From Flectonema sp. DT1601 (lineage: Eukaryota; Euglenozoa; Diplonemea; Diplonemida; Diplonemidae): a stretch of DNA of 64,000 nucleotides. Below the pieces are notes generated by a model, which saw nothing but the letters and a program-made list of their open reading frames with translations, searched no databases and was not told the origin of the DNA. Each line of letters starts with the position of its first letter. Positions within the stretch are counted from its first letter, which is position 1. This document shows, piece by piece, positions 42,823 to 54,961 of the stretch. Both the position numbers and the translations under genes were made by a program. The stretch lies in contig OZ025820.1 of NCBI GenBank assembly GCA_964019425.1, positions 310,001-374,000 of the forward strand, given 5' to 3'.

Positions 42823-45800
42823 ATGGTGAAAACGAAGTCAAAGAAGAAGGTGACGGTAAAAGCGAAGGATGTTCCAACAACACCCCGATCCCCAACTGGA
42901 GACAATGACATGACAGAAGTGTTTATTGCATTTAGAAAGCCGGGGTCTGTTGATGCAATCCAAGTCTTTAGCGACCTCAACATTCGAATTAAAGAAGAAG
43001 ATGTAACTGACATCAGAGACGCGGCATCCAAAGACGGAGACCTGCACTACGAAACTTTTAAAAAAGTCGTAACCAACTTCATCGACAAGTATCGTGACCA
43101 GGAAGAAGCCGGAGAGAAGAAATTACAACCTACGAAGTCAATGCACGCAAAAGGTGCTCTTGATCCGGCAGCTCTAAAGAGATTAAATGAACCGATTCCA
43201 AAAGGAAAAGAAACCGTTCGAGTTGTAGTTCGTGTCCGTCCATTCATGCCGTACGAGTTTAAGAAGGCCCGTGAAGCAGGTAGAGAAATCGAACCTGTCG
43301 TCTTTATGACTCCAAAAGAGTGCCAACTTCTTAACATTGAAAACGGGGATGTGAATCACAATTTTAAGTTCGATCAATGTTTCTGGTCTATTCCAGATAA
43401 CCAGGCTGCAGCTGGTTCAATGCCCATCGCGGAACAAGAAGATGTGTTTCAATATGCTGGTGTCCCAGCTGTAAACCACGCCTTTATCGGGTTTAACACT
43501 TGCATTTTTGCTTACGGTCAAACCGGTTCGGGAAAAACGCATTCCATGCTCGGCAGTGATAAGGATCCAGGTATCGCCCCTCGACTAATTCAGAACTTGT
43601 TTAATCGAATTAAGGATCTGAAGGCGAGAGGAGAGAAGACGCAGTTTGAAGTAAAGGTGGCTTTCCTTGAGATTTATAACGAAAAAGTGATGGATCTGTT
43701 GATTAACGCACCGGAAAGTAAGGGACCTGATATTGAGGGAATTGACGGAGAAGACGGTGATGCAGCACCCAAGAAGACCCGCAGAAAGTCGAGCACAGGT
43801 TCTCCTGGATCACCTAGAAAGAGGAAGAAGAGCAGCATGGCTATTGGAGAAGGGGACAAGTATCGCGAGTGCAAAGTCAGATTTTCACCAGACAAGGGAA
43901 CCTACGTTGAAGGAATCTCCAGACTTGCAGTGTACAATGCTCAAGAGTGTATGAGTAGTATGCAATCGGGAATGAAGTACCGAGCAGTTGCTAGTCACTC
44001 CCTGAACGCTACGTCTTCCCGTTCTCACGCTATCTTTCAGATCTGTCTGAAGCAATCTTTTATTTTGGGAACAACGAGAGTTTCAAACATCAACATCGTC
44101 GATCTTGCTGGATCAGAGCGTATCAAAATGACTCACGCTACTGGATCAGTACTTGATGAAGCGAAGAACATTAACCAGTCTCTATCAACTTTACGAAGAG
44201 TTATCGACACTCTTATCGACAATGCTAAGAAGCGTACTAATAAGATTCCTCCATACAGAGAGTCGATGTTGACGTGGGTACTGAAGGACTCACTTGGTGG
44301 AAACAGTAAAACAATCATGATTGCTGCCATCTCTCCCCACTTGTCTAACTACGATGATACCCTAAACACTTTGAGGTATGCCTTAAAGGCTAAGAGTATT
44401 ATATTACACGCTCACGTCAACGAAGAGCAAACCTCGAACATGGTGAAGGCTCTACGTCAGGAACTTGAAGCTCTCAAACACCAAATGAGTGCAGGTGGTG
44501 GTGCTGGTGGTGGTATGAGCGAACACGAAGCTGCAGAACTAAACACAGCCATTGAAGACCTTAAGAAAACTGAACAGGAAGCTGAGCAGTTCAAGAAGCG
44601 GTCGGAAATTGAAATGCGTGCTAAGGACGAGGAGGTTCGCGAAGAGAAGAAACAGCGATTCGCAGCAGTTTTCAGAAATGCGTTCTTCATTGAAAAGAAG
44701 AGATTGGCTAACGAGGATATTTTAGCTGAGAAAGATCGCGAGATTGCAGAACTTAAACAGCAACTCAAAGCCTCTCAGGAAGAAATCAGAAGTATCCTTG
44801 ACCGCGCCAACGAGAGAACAGCTCGCGAGACTATCCGCGTTCAGGCTGATGCTGACAAGGTATTTATCCTTTAGCCTTTTCATTCTCTTCGCCCGTCTGC
44901 TGACTTAAAGTTCGCATCGATAGTTAAGATGGATGCAAAACAACTTTATTCTATTTCTTTTAATATTCTTCAGAAGCTTATCAAAACTTCAACACAAAAC
45001 AGATCGAAGGACTCGAAGAAGACAAACAACAACTCATTAATAGAGAAGCAGTAATCAGGTTTGTAAATTATGTTTCGTTTTGTTTGAATTCTAACGAATT
45101 GACCATTCTTATATTAATGAGTCTTTACATTGACAAACTACAATATACGAATATCAAAACAAAACACAGGGAGGACTTGGCACTAGCACGCAAGCAGACG
45201 AAGGTAGCTGAGATTAAGGCGAGTAGATTCGAATGTCAGGTTGCCGACGTAAAAGAAGAGATGAGCAAGTTATCAAACTTAGGCAGGGATGAAGTCGACA
45301 AACTGAGAAAGGAAGTCGACAGACTCAAAGCAGTAGAACAAGAGGCTATGAGAACTCGCTTGGCATTAGCAGAGAGTGAGAATGCCGTTTCACAGAAGGA
45401 AAAGAAGGTTACTCGCATGGAAGGAGACATCCGAAGACTCAACGACCAAGTAGACAGAGTTCTTACTGAAAAACAAGAACTTCGTCAACTGCTAGAAGAG
45501 GCACAAGACACCATCCTAAAGTCAAAAGAAGACGCACAGAAGAAACACCTCGAGCTTGAACGTGAAATTCACATCAAGGATGTTGAAATCAGTCAGAGAG
45601 AAGCATTGATGAAGAACCTCCACGAAGAGGAGCGCAGAATGAGAGAGGACTTTGACAAGGCGATGTCAGAAAAGAGAGCTTCAGATGAAGCGATGTCTCA
45701 AATGAGAAGTGTTCACATCAATCAAAAGAAAACTGAAGTTCTTCGCGCTAATGACATCGAAGAGAAACAGCAGAGAATTATGGAACTTGAGAATGAAGCT

Positions 45801-46265
45801 TCCCACGCAAGACAAGAACTCGTAGCTGTGCAATCGCAGTTATCGGAAAGAGAAGAGCAACTGGCAACACAGGGTAATTTAGGTAATGCAGCTTCTATTG
45901 GATTCTCTCCTTCATCATTGACACCAAACACACCAGTCAGAGATATAGCAGCAGATATTGATTTGAAGGGTTATGTTGCTGACAAGTTCTTTCCAAAGGG
46001 TGATCGCCGCGCGCATGATGGAGGCAAAGCCTCTCCGCTCGAAGGACGTGTCCCTGGCGAACGCGTTTGGGTGCAAAATGGCTACGCTTATGGACCCTCC
46101 CCTCACAGGTCTTCTCCAGCCCGCGCTTCACCTCGCTCACCACGCTCACCTCGCTCACATCTTAGTGACGAAATAACATCATCGCCTCAGTTCTCCCGCA
46201 TTAATGCTTCTTCTCCGCAATCCCGTTCTTCAGTCTCACCGCGTAACCTCCATGGAGGAAGGTAG
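42823..46265 (+). CDS. Kinesin with EF-hand-like N-terminus, three exons
   Basis: The exons are 42823-44859, 45003-45058 and 45170-46265, in phase, giving 1062 residues. The first 100 residues resemble a pair of calmodulin-type EF-hands (RIKEEDVTDIRDAASKDGDL, then HYETFKKVV), with Ca-ligand positions poorly kept. The motor domain covers about 120-535: VVVRVRPF, the P-loop GQTGSGKTHS (232), switch I NATSSRSH, switch II DLAGSER (427), and the neck-side NTLRYALKAK. Loop 8 and strand regions recall kinesin-3 but carry a basic Ser/Lys insert (about 322-345). Long coiled coil follows and then a Ser/Pro/Arg-rich tail. It is an ATP-driven microtubule motor, plus-end type by motor position; the cargo is unknown. 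Unspliced, intron 1 stops translation at once. Confidence 0.87.
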
Positions 46266-46926
46266 ACACGTTCAGCTTCGTAACTCCTCTTAGCTTCCTC
46301 AATTGTATTCTGTGAAAGATGAACCAAGTGCGAGTATTGCCCAGGAGTCGAGTCTTGGAAGTGTTTTCCCATTTTATGTTAACCCCTCCTTTTTGTTTTG
46401 TATCCCAGAATGACAAAGTATCGTCTTCAGCTGGGTTTTAAGCTTCACCGTTTTTTTTTCGAGTTGTAAAACGAACTTGAAAGAGAAACCGTTGCATGCA
46501 CGGCTTCCTAATTACTTTGTACTCCCTTCCCTGTGGTTGCCTCCATGTCATTAACTTTTCCCAAGTACCCCTTACAGAGAATTTGTCTTTCTTTTGTCTG
46601 CACTCTCTTCCTTTCTTTCTTAGGTTCAGCTTTTTAATTTATGCAGCCGTAAAGCAAGGATAAGTTTTTTTTTCTTTTTTTGAAGTTGTTGCGGGGAGGA
46701 CTTGCTTTCTTTTTGTTGTATGGAGCCTCCTTTTTCTCTTCTGATATAATTATCCACTTTCTGTAATTCCGTTGTCTTCCCCCAGTTCCCTGATGAAATG
46801 CTTTGGCGGTCTTTTCATTTTCCCTTTTATTTTAGTTTCCTCAGTTATGTTAACAGTTGAAGCGTGTATGATCAGCTTGTATGATTTCACAGGCTGTGAT
46901 ACGTGCCTTGAAAGGTTACAAAACCG

Positions 46927-46959
<33 letters not shown>

Positions 46960-47478
46960 ATGACGAGTGGAATATGCCACCTCCGACAGTAATTCACGTC
47001 ACGTCTTAAGAGACTGATTAGAGAAGCGGAGGTGAGTAGGTAGTCCCTCCTTGGCTTTAGCAGCCTATCTCTCTTTTGTTTTGAACTGTTGAAAAAAAAG
47101 AAGCTGGGGAAAAAATAAGGAAAACAAAATAAACATGTTAGTATTCTCAGATAACTTGTTTCACTGCGAATGTGTACAAGAAAACAAAAACAGAAATAAA
47201 GGGCTTTAGAGCATCCACCCCCTCCCAATCCCATGATTTGTACCTTTTGGTGTGTAAGCGGTTTTTGTACAACGGGTTACTTCACTGCGTGGTAGTTTTA
47301 TAATTTACTTCTTCCACAGGGAATGCAATGCAGAGTCAATACCAAGAATCGTATTTATAATTATTGTCGCAGATCATGGAGTGGTTGCAAACAGCGACTT
47401 GGAACAGTTGTGATTTAATAAGCAGGCATACGTTAAGCTGGTACTAATTTCATCATATTTCTTCAGGTGCATACACTG
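46266..47478. other. Intergenic, no gene seen
   Basis: Poly-A at 46932-46957 separates two AT-rich stretches. TTTCTTCAG ending at 47466 lies 12 bases before the next ATG and is a likely trans-splice acceptor. Confidence 0.55.
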
Positions 47479-49344
47479 ATGGGATGGTTAATTAAGTCTG
47501 AGGATGATATTGTCACTGCCACTCGTAAAAAATGTACCGTCATACTGTTATTGTTTGTGATATGCGTGTTGGGATTGAATATTCCTCTGACGTTTCACAA
47601 TAATATAATGTCGATGTACTCGGCTGCTGCTGGGTTGGGAATATCAGTTTTTACCCTGGGATACATCATCTGGAGCAGAACATGTCCTGGAATACTAGTT
47701 GAAGGACTAATGATATTCTACTGTTTGCTGGGATGCTTTACTGACATGTTATCCCACCTGGTATACGGATCTCGAAATTGGCCTGTCATCGTACTGCTGT
47801 TAGATTTATTGTTAATTTGCAGAGCATCAAAGAGATCGTCTATGATAATTCTATTTGTGACTACTGTTTACTTACTCACGATGTGCCTTGAGTATTCCTT
47901 TCGGTTTGGTCTCTTCGATCAATTTGGAAAATACGAAGATCGTCGCATTGACTGCGACTGTGAAAAACCTCCCTGTACTCGTGTACATGCTTGGAATGAT
48001 CTTATTGTAGCATTGGTGGTTTTTTATTTCGATTTTTATTTCACGAGAGGGTTTTCTGAAAACGTTATAATTGAAAAACGAAAAGTCGATGTCACAGTGG
48101 AGACCGCCAATATCATCGCATCGGCACTCGCAGAATACGATTTAGAATCAGCACAGGAAGCGTTAGATATTAAGGGAGAAGAACTACCCCTCGAACTTTT
48201 CGTGTGCTATGTTTCCCTTCTTCGTAATCTGCAGGCTTATAAACCGTATTTGCCTCGATCTTGTCTTCTCAAAGACGCTGAACGAAACCCTACCTGTGAA
48301 GCTCACGCGAATGATAAGGTTATAGCGATGACTCGAGCAACAACTGTGCATCAATCAGAGAGCGAAGACGAAACCAGCGTGTCAAAAAATGGAACAGACG
48401 GAAATGGAACCGACAGCATGGTGACAAACCCACTGACTCGCACTTGTGATCTTCCAACCAAATCAATTAAAATCGAAATGAAAAAATCAAACGTAACATT
48501 CGTCGTAGTAAACATCCACAACACTCTTTCTATGATTGACGACAACTTCATTGAATATACAAAACTACACAGAAGCTACATCATTTCATCACTGGCTGCG
48601 TTTGATTCCCACAAAGGAGTTACTGATCTCTTCTTAGGAGACAGACTTCATGTTTCATTTAATGCTAGTCGACTGTGTTATTCTCATGGTACTGCTGCTG
48701 TGAGTTCTGTATCACGATTTAAAGAATTAATTGAGAATACTGACGAAACTATTTTTGATTTCAACTTTGCAACGAGAATCAAATTAAGTATTGGAATAGC
48801 AAAAGGTGAAGTGATTCACGGAGATTTGGGTTGTGACTCAATGAGAAGGTTTTCAGTTGTGGGGAAACTACCGTTGATTAGTAGTGTCTTAGAAAGGTTC
48901 TCACGGCAGTTCGGTGTTGAATGTGTTTGTGACGCTGGTGTCGAAGCTGATGTCGGGATGACTCACGAGCTTCGTCTCATCCTCCAGACCATCGCATTGC
49001 CCTCAAAATTCTCCATGAGACCACTTCTACTCTATGAAATGGTAATTAATCGACAACACAAAACCGCCACTGTTGGTGCTGTCGAGTGGATGTACCAACT
49101 TGAAAAGGGTGCGGGAAAACGTTGGGAACAATACAACGAAGGCGGGCGGTTGTTTATTAGAGGTGATTCTGCGGCTGCAGAAAAACGTCTCGAGCAGCCC
49201 TCAAACGATGGGTGTGAAGAGCTTTACAATCAAATAAGAGAAGGACTCCGTCCACCACCCCCGTTCTACTACGGGTTTCAAAATAGTGACCCAGAGTCTA
49301 TGGACTTGATACAAGTAATTGATTTTGTTGATACCCGTGATTAG
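47479..49344 (+). CDS. Multi-pass membrane protein with degenerate class III cyclase domain
   Basis: It has 621 residues from the ATG at 47479; the open frame starts with a GTG just after the acceptor. Five or six hydrophobic helices lie between about 20 and 200. A cytosolic linker follows, then a class III nucleotidyl cyclase homology domain (about 335-530). Visible motifs are VTFVVVNIHNTLS (metal-site strand, Asp replaced), FLGDRLHVSF, RIKLSIGIAKGEVIHGDLG and RFSVVGKLPLISSVLERFS. The two catalytic metal Asp and the transition-state Asn/Arg set look incomplete. It may therefore be a regulatory pseudo-cyclase rather than an active enzyme. Such membrane-bound cyclase-like proteins are plausible in flagellar signalling of Euglenozoa. 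Confidence 0.7.
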   Translation: MGWLIKSEDDIVTATRKKCTVILLLFVICVLGLNIPLTFHNNIMSMYSAAAGLGISVFTLGYIIWSRTCPGILVEGLMIFYCLLGCFTDMLSHLVYGSRNWPVIVLLLDLLLICRASKRSSMIILFVTTVYLLTMCLEYSFRFGLFDQFGKYEDRRIDCDCEKPPCTRVHAWNDLIVALVVFYFDFYFTRGFSENVIIEKRKVDVTVETANIIASALAEYDLESAQEALDIKGEELPLELFVCYVSLLRNLQAYKPYLPRSCLLKDAERNPTCEAHANDKVIAMTRATTVHQSESEDETSVSKNGTDGNGTDSMVTNPLTRTCDLPTKSIKIEMKKSNVTFVVVNIHNTLSMIDDNFIEYTKLHRSYIISSLAAFDSHKGVTDLFLGDRLHVSFNASRLCYSHGTAAVSSVSRFKELIENTDETIFDFNFATRIKLSIGIAKGEVIHGDLGCDSMRRFSVVGKLPLISSVLERFSRQFGVECVCDAGVEADVGMTHELRLILQTIALPSKFSMRPLLLYEMVINRQHKTATVGAVEWMYQLEKGAGKRWEQYNEGGRLFIRGDSAAAEKRLEQPSNDGCEELYNQIREGLRPPPPFYYGFQNSDPESMDLIQVIDFVDTRD

Positions 49345-49599
49345 CATACCTGGAAGATTAACTCAAATTCAGACTCTTCCGAAACACAAACAGTACTGAT
49401 GCGCTTGTTAATTAAAAGACGTACTCAATACTAATATTTCTATAACACAGCATCTATTAATGAATACCTTTGTTAACGTCTTAGCTGGTTGGTGTAGCCT
49501 CTGGTTGATAGAAGCCAATTCGTCGTGTTGACCTTGTGTAACTGTTTTCTTTGATCCAAAACACTTGAGTTGCTGTTTTATCTGAACACGTACTGCTCT

Positions 49600-49631
<32 letters not shown>

Positions 49632-52600
49632 GATTTATGTAAATGGTGATTAGTTAAAGATATCAAAATAATTTGCAATCAAAAAATAGCAAAGCAGTAT
49701 AACTAATTATCGTTTTCAACTACAATTAACATAACAGCTTACCCCCTAAATCTTTTAATTTGTTTTGTATTTCAATTTTTTTTTTTTTTTTTGTCTTGCA
49801 TCGATGTACTTTAGACTTCTCTAAGGTCTTGTCTAGACTTCAATGACGAGGGCAACACTCTTGTTTTGCAAAAAAAAAAAGGCACTGTTTTTTTTTTTTT
49901 GGAAGTACTGTGAGGCGTTTTTTTTTCTTCAATTTTTTTTTTTTTTTTTTTCCTTCTTGTCTCCCTTGGCGGCACGCGTCTCTTTTAGCTCGTTCCGCCC
50001 TGGGATGTCTATCTATCCTACTGGTGCTCGACAACATGTCGAGTTCGCTAACTAACCAACTTAATAAACTTATAATAAGGGGAAATGGTCCGAAGAAAGA
50101 TTTTTTAATTTTAGCCCGAAACCAACCATTATTTGTTTGTTGTCCTACAATTTTTTTTGCGTTTGATGTTTTTTTTTTTTGATTGACTGGTAGTAACCTA
50201 TTAATACCAACTAATAAACTCATATTTTAACTCTAACTCTCTAACTTGTTTGTTTTTATTGTGTCAGCGAGTTTAGTTTCGAACACAAAACAAAACAAAC
50301 AAAATTAGTAGTTTAATCATCGTAGCTTACGTTAGATAACCCAATTGGGGAATTTTTTTTTATTTTCCTCAAAAAAAAAAAAAAAAAAAAGTTGGAAAAA
50401 CTAAAATAAGTCACAACAGCAAGGATTTTGTCTAGTCCGTATACCGTTGTTAGACAAATCTTGATTGAAGCGCAATTAGGATAGCTTAAAAAACCCTTAT
50501 AGAACAACTTTTCTTTCCCACCCTGACGACAGTATCAAATTTCATTTTATCTGGTTCTAGTCCTTTTTTCTTTTTCCCCCCTTCTTTTTTTTTTTAATGC
50601 TTAAATGATATCTACAGCGATTTATCTTTATTCTTGTTAGCAGTTGTTGGATTAGGTTAGTAGTTATGAAGATGATGTTTCTGACTGAAATTCAATGGCT
50701 GTGATCTGGTTCTATCTACTTTGAGCCTTTGACAAAACAAAACAAAACAAAAATAACACTGTTGCGACATTTTTACTTTTTCTATTCCATTTCATTCTAT
50801 TCTATTTTTTTTTTTTTTTTTTTTTCACTCTTTAGAATAAGACTATATCGTCTAACGATCACTTCCCCACACCTTCCCCTCACTGGGGGGTCAATTGTTT
50901 TGTTATAATGTGTCAGCCTTGTTTAGATTTCATCAGAGATAATACTCAGACCCCACGCGCTTTAGGAGGAGTTAGTCAACCTGCCTAAAGTAACTATTAT
51001 GCGGATATGATTGCAATGCATTCATCTGCTTCACAGAGGAGGCGTCTTCCATCTTACCTTCACGTTCTGCACAAATACCTAATGTTCAATAGACATGTGG
51101 TGATGCAGTAACCCTGGAAGAGGTGTAACTTATACTTGTCGTCAGATCTCCGCCTGACACTGTGAGCTGTTAATTCTGTTTGCCTTGCAGTATACTCTCG
51201 GCCTCGGCAATCGAGCGAATCTATTTTTTTTTTTTTTTTTTGGGGAAAGTTCTGCGGTGGCGTATTATGTATCTCAACTTGGTGATTTTTTATATTTCAA
51301 AAAAAAAAAAATTGAAAAATTGAAAAAATGACTAATTAACATCATTTGACCCTCCCTCCCTCCCTACCTCTTTTTTTGTTTTGTTTCGTTTTGTTTTGTT
51401 TTGAGAATCTTAAGCAGCTGTAAAATGTTGCAGGATCTCCAAATAATTTTATTTTTTTCGGGCTTGCATTAATTGCAGAAAGATGTGTTTTATTTTTATA
51501 CACCATTGGAAAAGCATTTGCAGCGTTCGTTCTCTTCTTGTGTGAATTTTCATTTTTTCCTGTTGTTAGAAAGAAGGGATACAACATTGATTCTTTTTAT
51601 ACCCCTTTATTTATTAAAATTTTTTTTTCTTTGAAAAAAAATCTAAATAAACCTACCTAATTACCGTAGCAATGACTGTGGGTTTATATAAATAAATTTA
51701 TCAGTTTTGGTGTTTGTCCATGTTTTTTTTTTTTTTCCTTTGATCCCGTGGTGTAGTCCTTAAGTGTAAACTAAGCGAATAGAAAGAAAAAAAAGGGAAC
51801 TTTGAAACTAAAGAACAATCGATTTCAACAATTGTAAATGAAGTCGTGTATTTAGTGGAAAAAAAAAAAAAAAAAAAAAAAAAAAACCCTATTAACCCTT
51901 TTCTTTAAAGAGATACCAGATAGTCTTATTGTCAGTTAAGTACACTTCTCTGTAGTGTTGCCATCTTTCACTCACGCTGTGTTTATTTTATAATCATTGC
52001 GCATTCAAGGGCCATCTTAAACGTCCTTCAAGATAAATGAATCCAGTATACGAAACGAATGAAGTGTTAAGAACAAAAAACCCTACTGACCAGTGTTATA
52101 TATTCACAATCAACCATGATTGAACCGGTTCTGCGTACTGAATGGCTTTCTCCGATGCCTACGTGTACACAGTAAACAGTTTGTTGCTATTTTTTCTTTT
52201 TCAAGCTTTTTTTTCTACTCACACTTGTTGTGTACTACCCTGGTACCCAACGGTACTCATTAAGTATTATCCTCAAATACTTGATCTCAGAATTTGCAAC
52301 ATGTGTAATATTTTTTCTGTGAATCGATTTCGTCTACAAAACCAAAGTTTTTTTTTGACGCAAAAAAAAAAAAAAAAAAAGATACAAAAAAAAAAAAAAA
52401 AAAAAGATCTATCAGTTCATCATTCATCATTGTTGGTCAACCATAAGTGATAATTCCATAAATTAAAATAATAATAATAAAAAAAAAATTTCTTTTACCC
52501 GTGACTGATTGAGCTAAAACTCCCTCAGGTAAAATATTACTCAACGCTTGACGACGTGTGTTGTGTTTCGTAATATCTCTATTCAGTTTTCAAAGTGTAG

Positions 52601-52774
52601 AGCAAAAAAGGCTTTTGTTTTACCGATCGAATAAAGTAACAACATTTATTGTAGTTGGAGTTACTAATCTTTAGTAGTACTTAACCACCCGACAGCTATA
52701 TGAATGCCTTTGAGAAACAGCCTTACCTCAATACATTATGATTTTATTGTTCAAACAGGCAGTTCGGAAATGGA
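49345..52774. other. 3.4 kb without a recognisable gene
   Basis: It is full of poly-T (49602-49631, 49778-49793, 49936-49952, 50805-50825, 51223-51240) and poly-A (50370-50390, 51859-51886, 52363-52380). No domain or RNA gene was found. TGTTCAAACAG ending at 52758 is the likely acceptor of the next gene. Confidence 0.55.
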
Positions 52775-53311
52775 ATGGAGGGACTCAGTGACTATGATGA
52801 CAGTTCTGACAGTGACGCTCCGCAGCTGAAGCGATTAAAGATCTCAGCAAGCAACATCTGTTACTGTTCTGCTGTTTTAAGCAGTAGTAGTGTGGAATTG
52901 GTTAGCAAACTGATATCGGAATATTCTCTTACATACAAACTGAAAGAAGACCCTCACATGACTATCAAGTACTGGGGAAGGACTGGTGCAGATGCTAATT
53001 ATCAGGAATTGCTTAAAAAGGTTAACATCAAAACAACGATAACCATCACAACACTTGTAGAGATCCCGCATCTATTTGTCTTGGTGGCGTTAGTTGATAC
53101 GTCGCTACATATTTATGATGACCGTGTACCACATGTTACCTTCTGTTGTGGTCCCCAGACATCACCAAATGATGTGAGCATCGTATTGCGTTCAATTTCC
53201 GCTGATGATCCAACCACTGGATTCTTATTTCGTAAAAAACTAAAGCTAGTTAGACACACTCTTACGAAGCCACTGAACGTTAGCGCTGTTGTACAAATGC
53301 ACACAGCATGA
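52775..53311 (+). CDS. 2H-phosphoesterase-like protein
   Basis: A 178-residue single-exon protein. After an acidic N-terminus (DYDDSSDSDAP) it has PHMTIKYWG (about residues 60-68) and VPHVTFCCG (about 118-126). These are two H-x-T signatures spaced as in the 2H superfamily (cyclic phosphodiesterase / RNA ligase type), where the two His act on 2',3'-cyclic phosphates. The flanking strands and length fit. A role in RNA end processing or repair is inferred. An out-of-frame ATG lies five bases upstream at 52770. Confidence 0.55.
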   Translation: MEGLSDYDDSSDSDAPQLKRLKISASNICYCSAVLSSSSVELVSKLISEYSLTYKLKEDPHMTIKYWGRTGADANYQELLKKVNIKTTITITTLVEIPHLFVLVALVDTSLHIYDDRVPHVTFCCGPQTSPNDVSIVLRSISADDPTTGFLFRKKLKLVRHTLTKPLNVSAVVQMHTA

Positions 53312-53706
53312 TCTAAGGTATCTTATTCTCTTTCGGCACAAGACACTTCCAATTTATACGAACTGCACAAAGTACTCCAGGAACGGGAGAAACTGATGGA
53401 CATTAAAATCAGAGCATCGGAATAATGATCTTCATCATTACTACACTTCTTTTTTAACGGAATTAACTTCCTATTACTCTGCAACCCGCAAAAGTTATTT
53501 ATTGATGTTGCATACATTTACTCTTTTTCGTGACGTACTTCGTTTCTCAAAGTATTGTTGTTGTGTAGCAATTATTTATTTTCAATCAAAGAGAATATTG
53601 AAAATAGTAAGTCGGTGGAGGTGTTAAATTTTATTTTGTCTGAAAAAACACTTGACCACTCGTACAGATCATCGACAACAACACAAAAAAAAAAAAAAAA
53701 AAATAG
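53312..53706. other. Intergenic, no gene seen
   Basis: It ends in a poly-A tract (53683-53703) followed directly by TAG and the next ATG, an A-rich acceptor unlike most trans-splice sites here. Confidence 0.5.
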
Positions 53707-54702
53707 ATGGCAGTAAATAAATTTCGTGTTGTCAGTTCCTCGTTGGTGGCATTTACGTGGGGAATTTTAAACATCACTCAGGTGGTGCCAACATTGATAT
53801 ATGTGGATGTTTTTATTTACCTACTGAGTCTTGTTATATTTATGATGTCGATACCTGCGCCGTGGATAGTTCCCAGATATGGACAACCACTACTTACAAG
53901 GGATTTGGAACTGCGGCTCATGCAACAGGGAACAATAAATGATTTTCGTATCATAGGAACTCATAACAGCACCCACCAATGCAACGTATTCTCGGCATTA
54001 TTTGTGAAGATGTGGAGATACAGTCATTCAGATCTCAGTACACAATTAGAACTTGGACTTCGATCAATTGAGGTTGACATTTGGTATAATATCGCAACTC
54101 GTAAATGGGAATTAAAACACGAGATCTTAGTCGATGATTTAACTTCTACGGGTGATCATTGTGTCAGATCGGCCTTTCTTTGTATCCGTCGTTGGTCACT
54201 TCAACACGCTGGTCATTTTCCCCTAATTGTAAACCTCGATATTAAAGGAGCCTACAGACCCCTAACAGGTTGGTTGGCTCCGTTTCTAGGTCGTGGTTTC
54301 CATCCTGGTTCATCGTACGAAGCAGAGGCCTTCGGAGTCCTGAAATCTCTAATTTCAGAAATCTGGGAATCCCCTGGCTGTATCTTCACTCCCCGCTCTC
54401 TCCCTGTCTGTACTGACAAGCAACTCTGGCCAACTGCTGAATCCTTGGCTGGTCAAACTATGTTTCTCCTCAATACTTACGGTGGTAAATCGTCTGAGAA
54501 GGCGGATGCTTCCTTCTTCTTCATACGCGGTCATGACGTGACATCAGACACAACTCAATTATATTACGAAAATGACCTTCACGTTGCTTCTGCCAAAGGA
54601 TTGCTTACCCGATCTCTTTGTGAGTCTCGCTCTGCTACGTTTGTAGCTGTTGATGATCTCCGTAAGTTGAAGACGTCAATTTCTCTGAGTGTGTCCTTGT
54701 AG
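53707..54702 (+). CDS. PI-PLC-like phosphodiesterase (Ca2+-dependent type), membrane-anchored
   Basis: The 331 residues begin with two hydrophobic segments (about 10-50). The catalytic TIM-barrel start FRIIGTHNSTHQ (residues 80-91), with the first catalytic His, is followed by QLELGLRSIEVDIW. WELKHEILVDDLT supplies the second His, then FPLIVNLDIKG. This is the pattern of PI-PLC X-like domains, closest to the bacterial-type Ca2+-dependent family. It should hydrolyse a phosphodiester, perhaps of a phosphoinositide or GPI, at a membrane. There is no PH, EF-hand, Y or C2 domain. The ATG stands immediately after TAG of an A-rich acceptor, so an upstream start or exon cannot be excluded. Confidence 0.65.
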   Translation: MAVNKFRVVSSSLVAFTWGILNITQVVPTLIYVDVFIYLLSLVIFMMSIPAPWIVPRYGQPLLTRDLELRLMQQGTINDFRIIGTHNSTHQCNVFSALFVKMWRYSHSDLSTQLELGLRSIEVDIWYNIATRKWELKHEILVDDLTSTGDHCVRSAFLCIRRWSLQHAGHFPLIVNLDIKGAYRPLTGWLAPFLGRGFHPGSSYEAEAFGVLKSLISEIWESPGCIFTPRSLPVCTDKQLWPTAESLAGQTMFLLNTYGGKSSEKADASFFFIRGHDVTSDTTQLYYENDLHVASAKGLLTRSLCESRSATFVAVDDLRKLKTSISLSVSL

Positions 54703-54753
54703 TTTGTTAATTTAACCTCTCAAATAGATGGGCCCTTTGATTTTGTATTTCTG

Positions 54754-54784
54754 ACCTGTTTCTGGCCTTACGCCAGAAACAGGT
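54754..54784. repeat. Perfect 13-bp stem hairpin after the PLC-like gene
   Basis: ACCTGTTTCTGGC (54754-54766) and GCCAGAAACAGGT (54772-54784) enclose a 5-nt loop, 51 bases after the stop codon. It probably forms in the 3' UTR or in the polycistronic precursor. Confidence 0.8.
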
Positions 54785-54961
54785 TGTTGTGCCCCTGAGT
54801 CGCTGCTAAAATCATCTCTAAAAGAGAAAGTCCTCTTGCTGCCGCTAACCTGTCACTTCGCTTTGTATTACCAAAGGCACGTTGTGTTTCTCATGTTTTG
54901 AAATTTTGATAAATTTAAAAATCTCTCTCATTGTTCCAGGAAGCACCCCTCAGCAGTAAAT

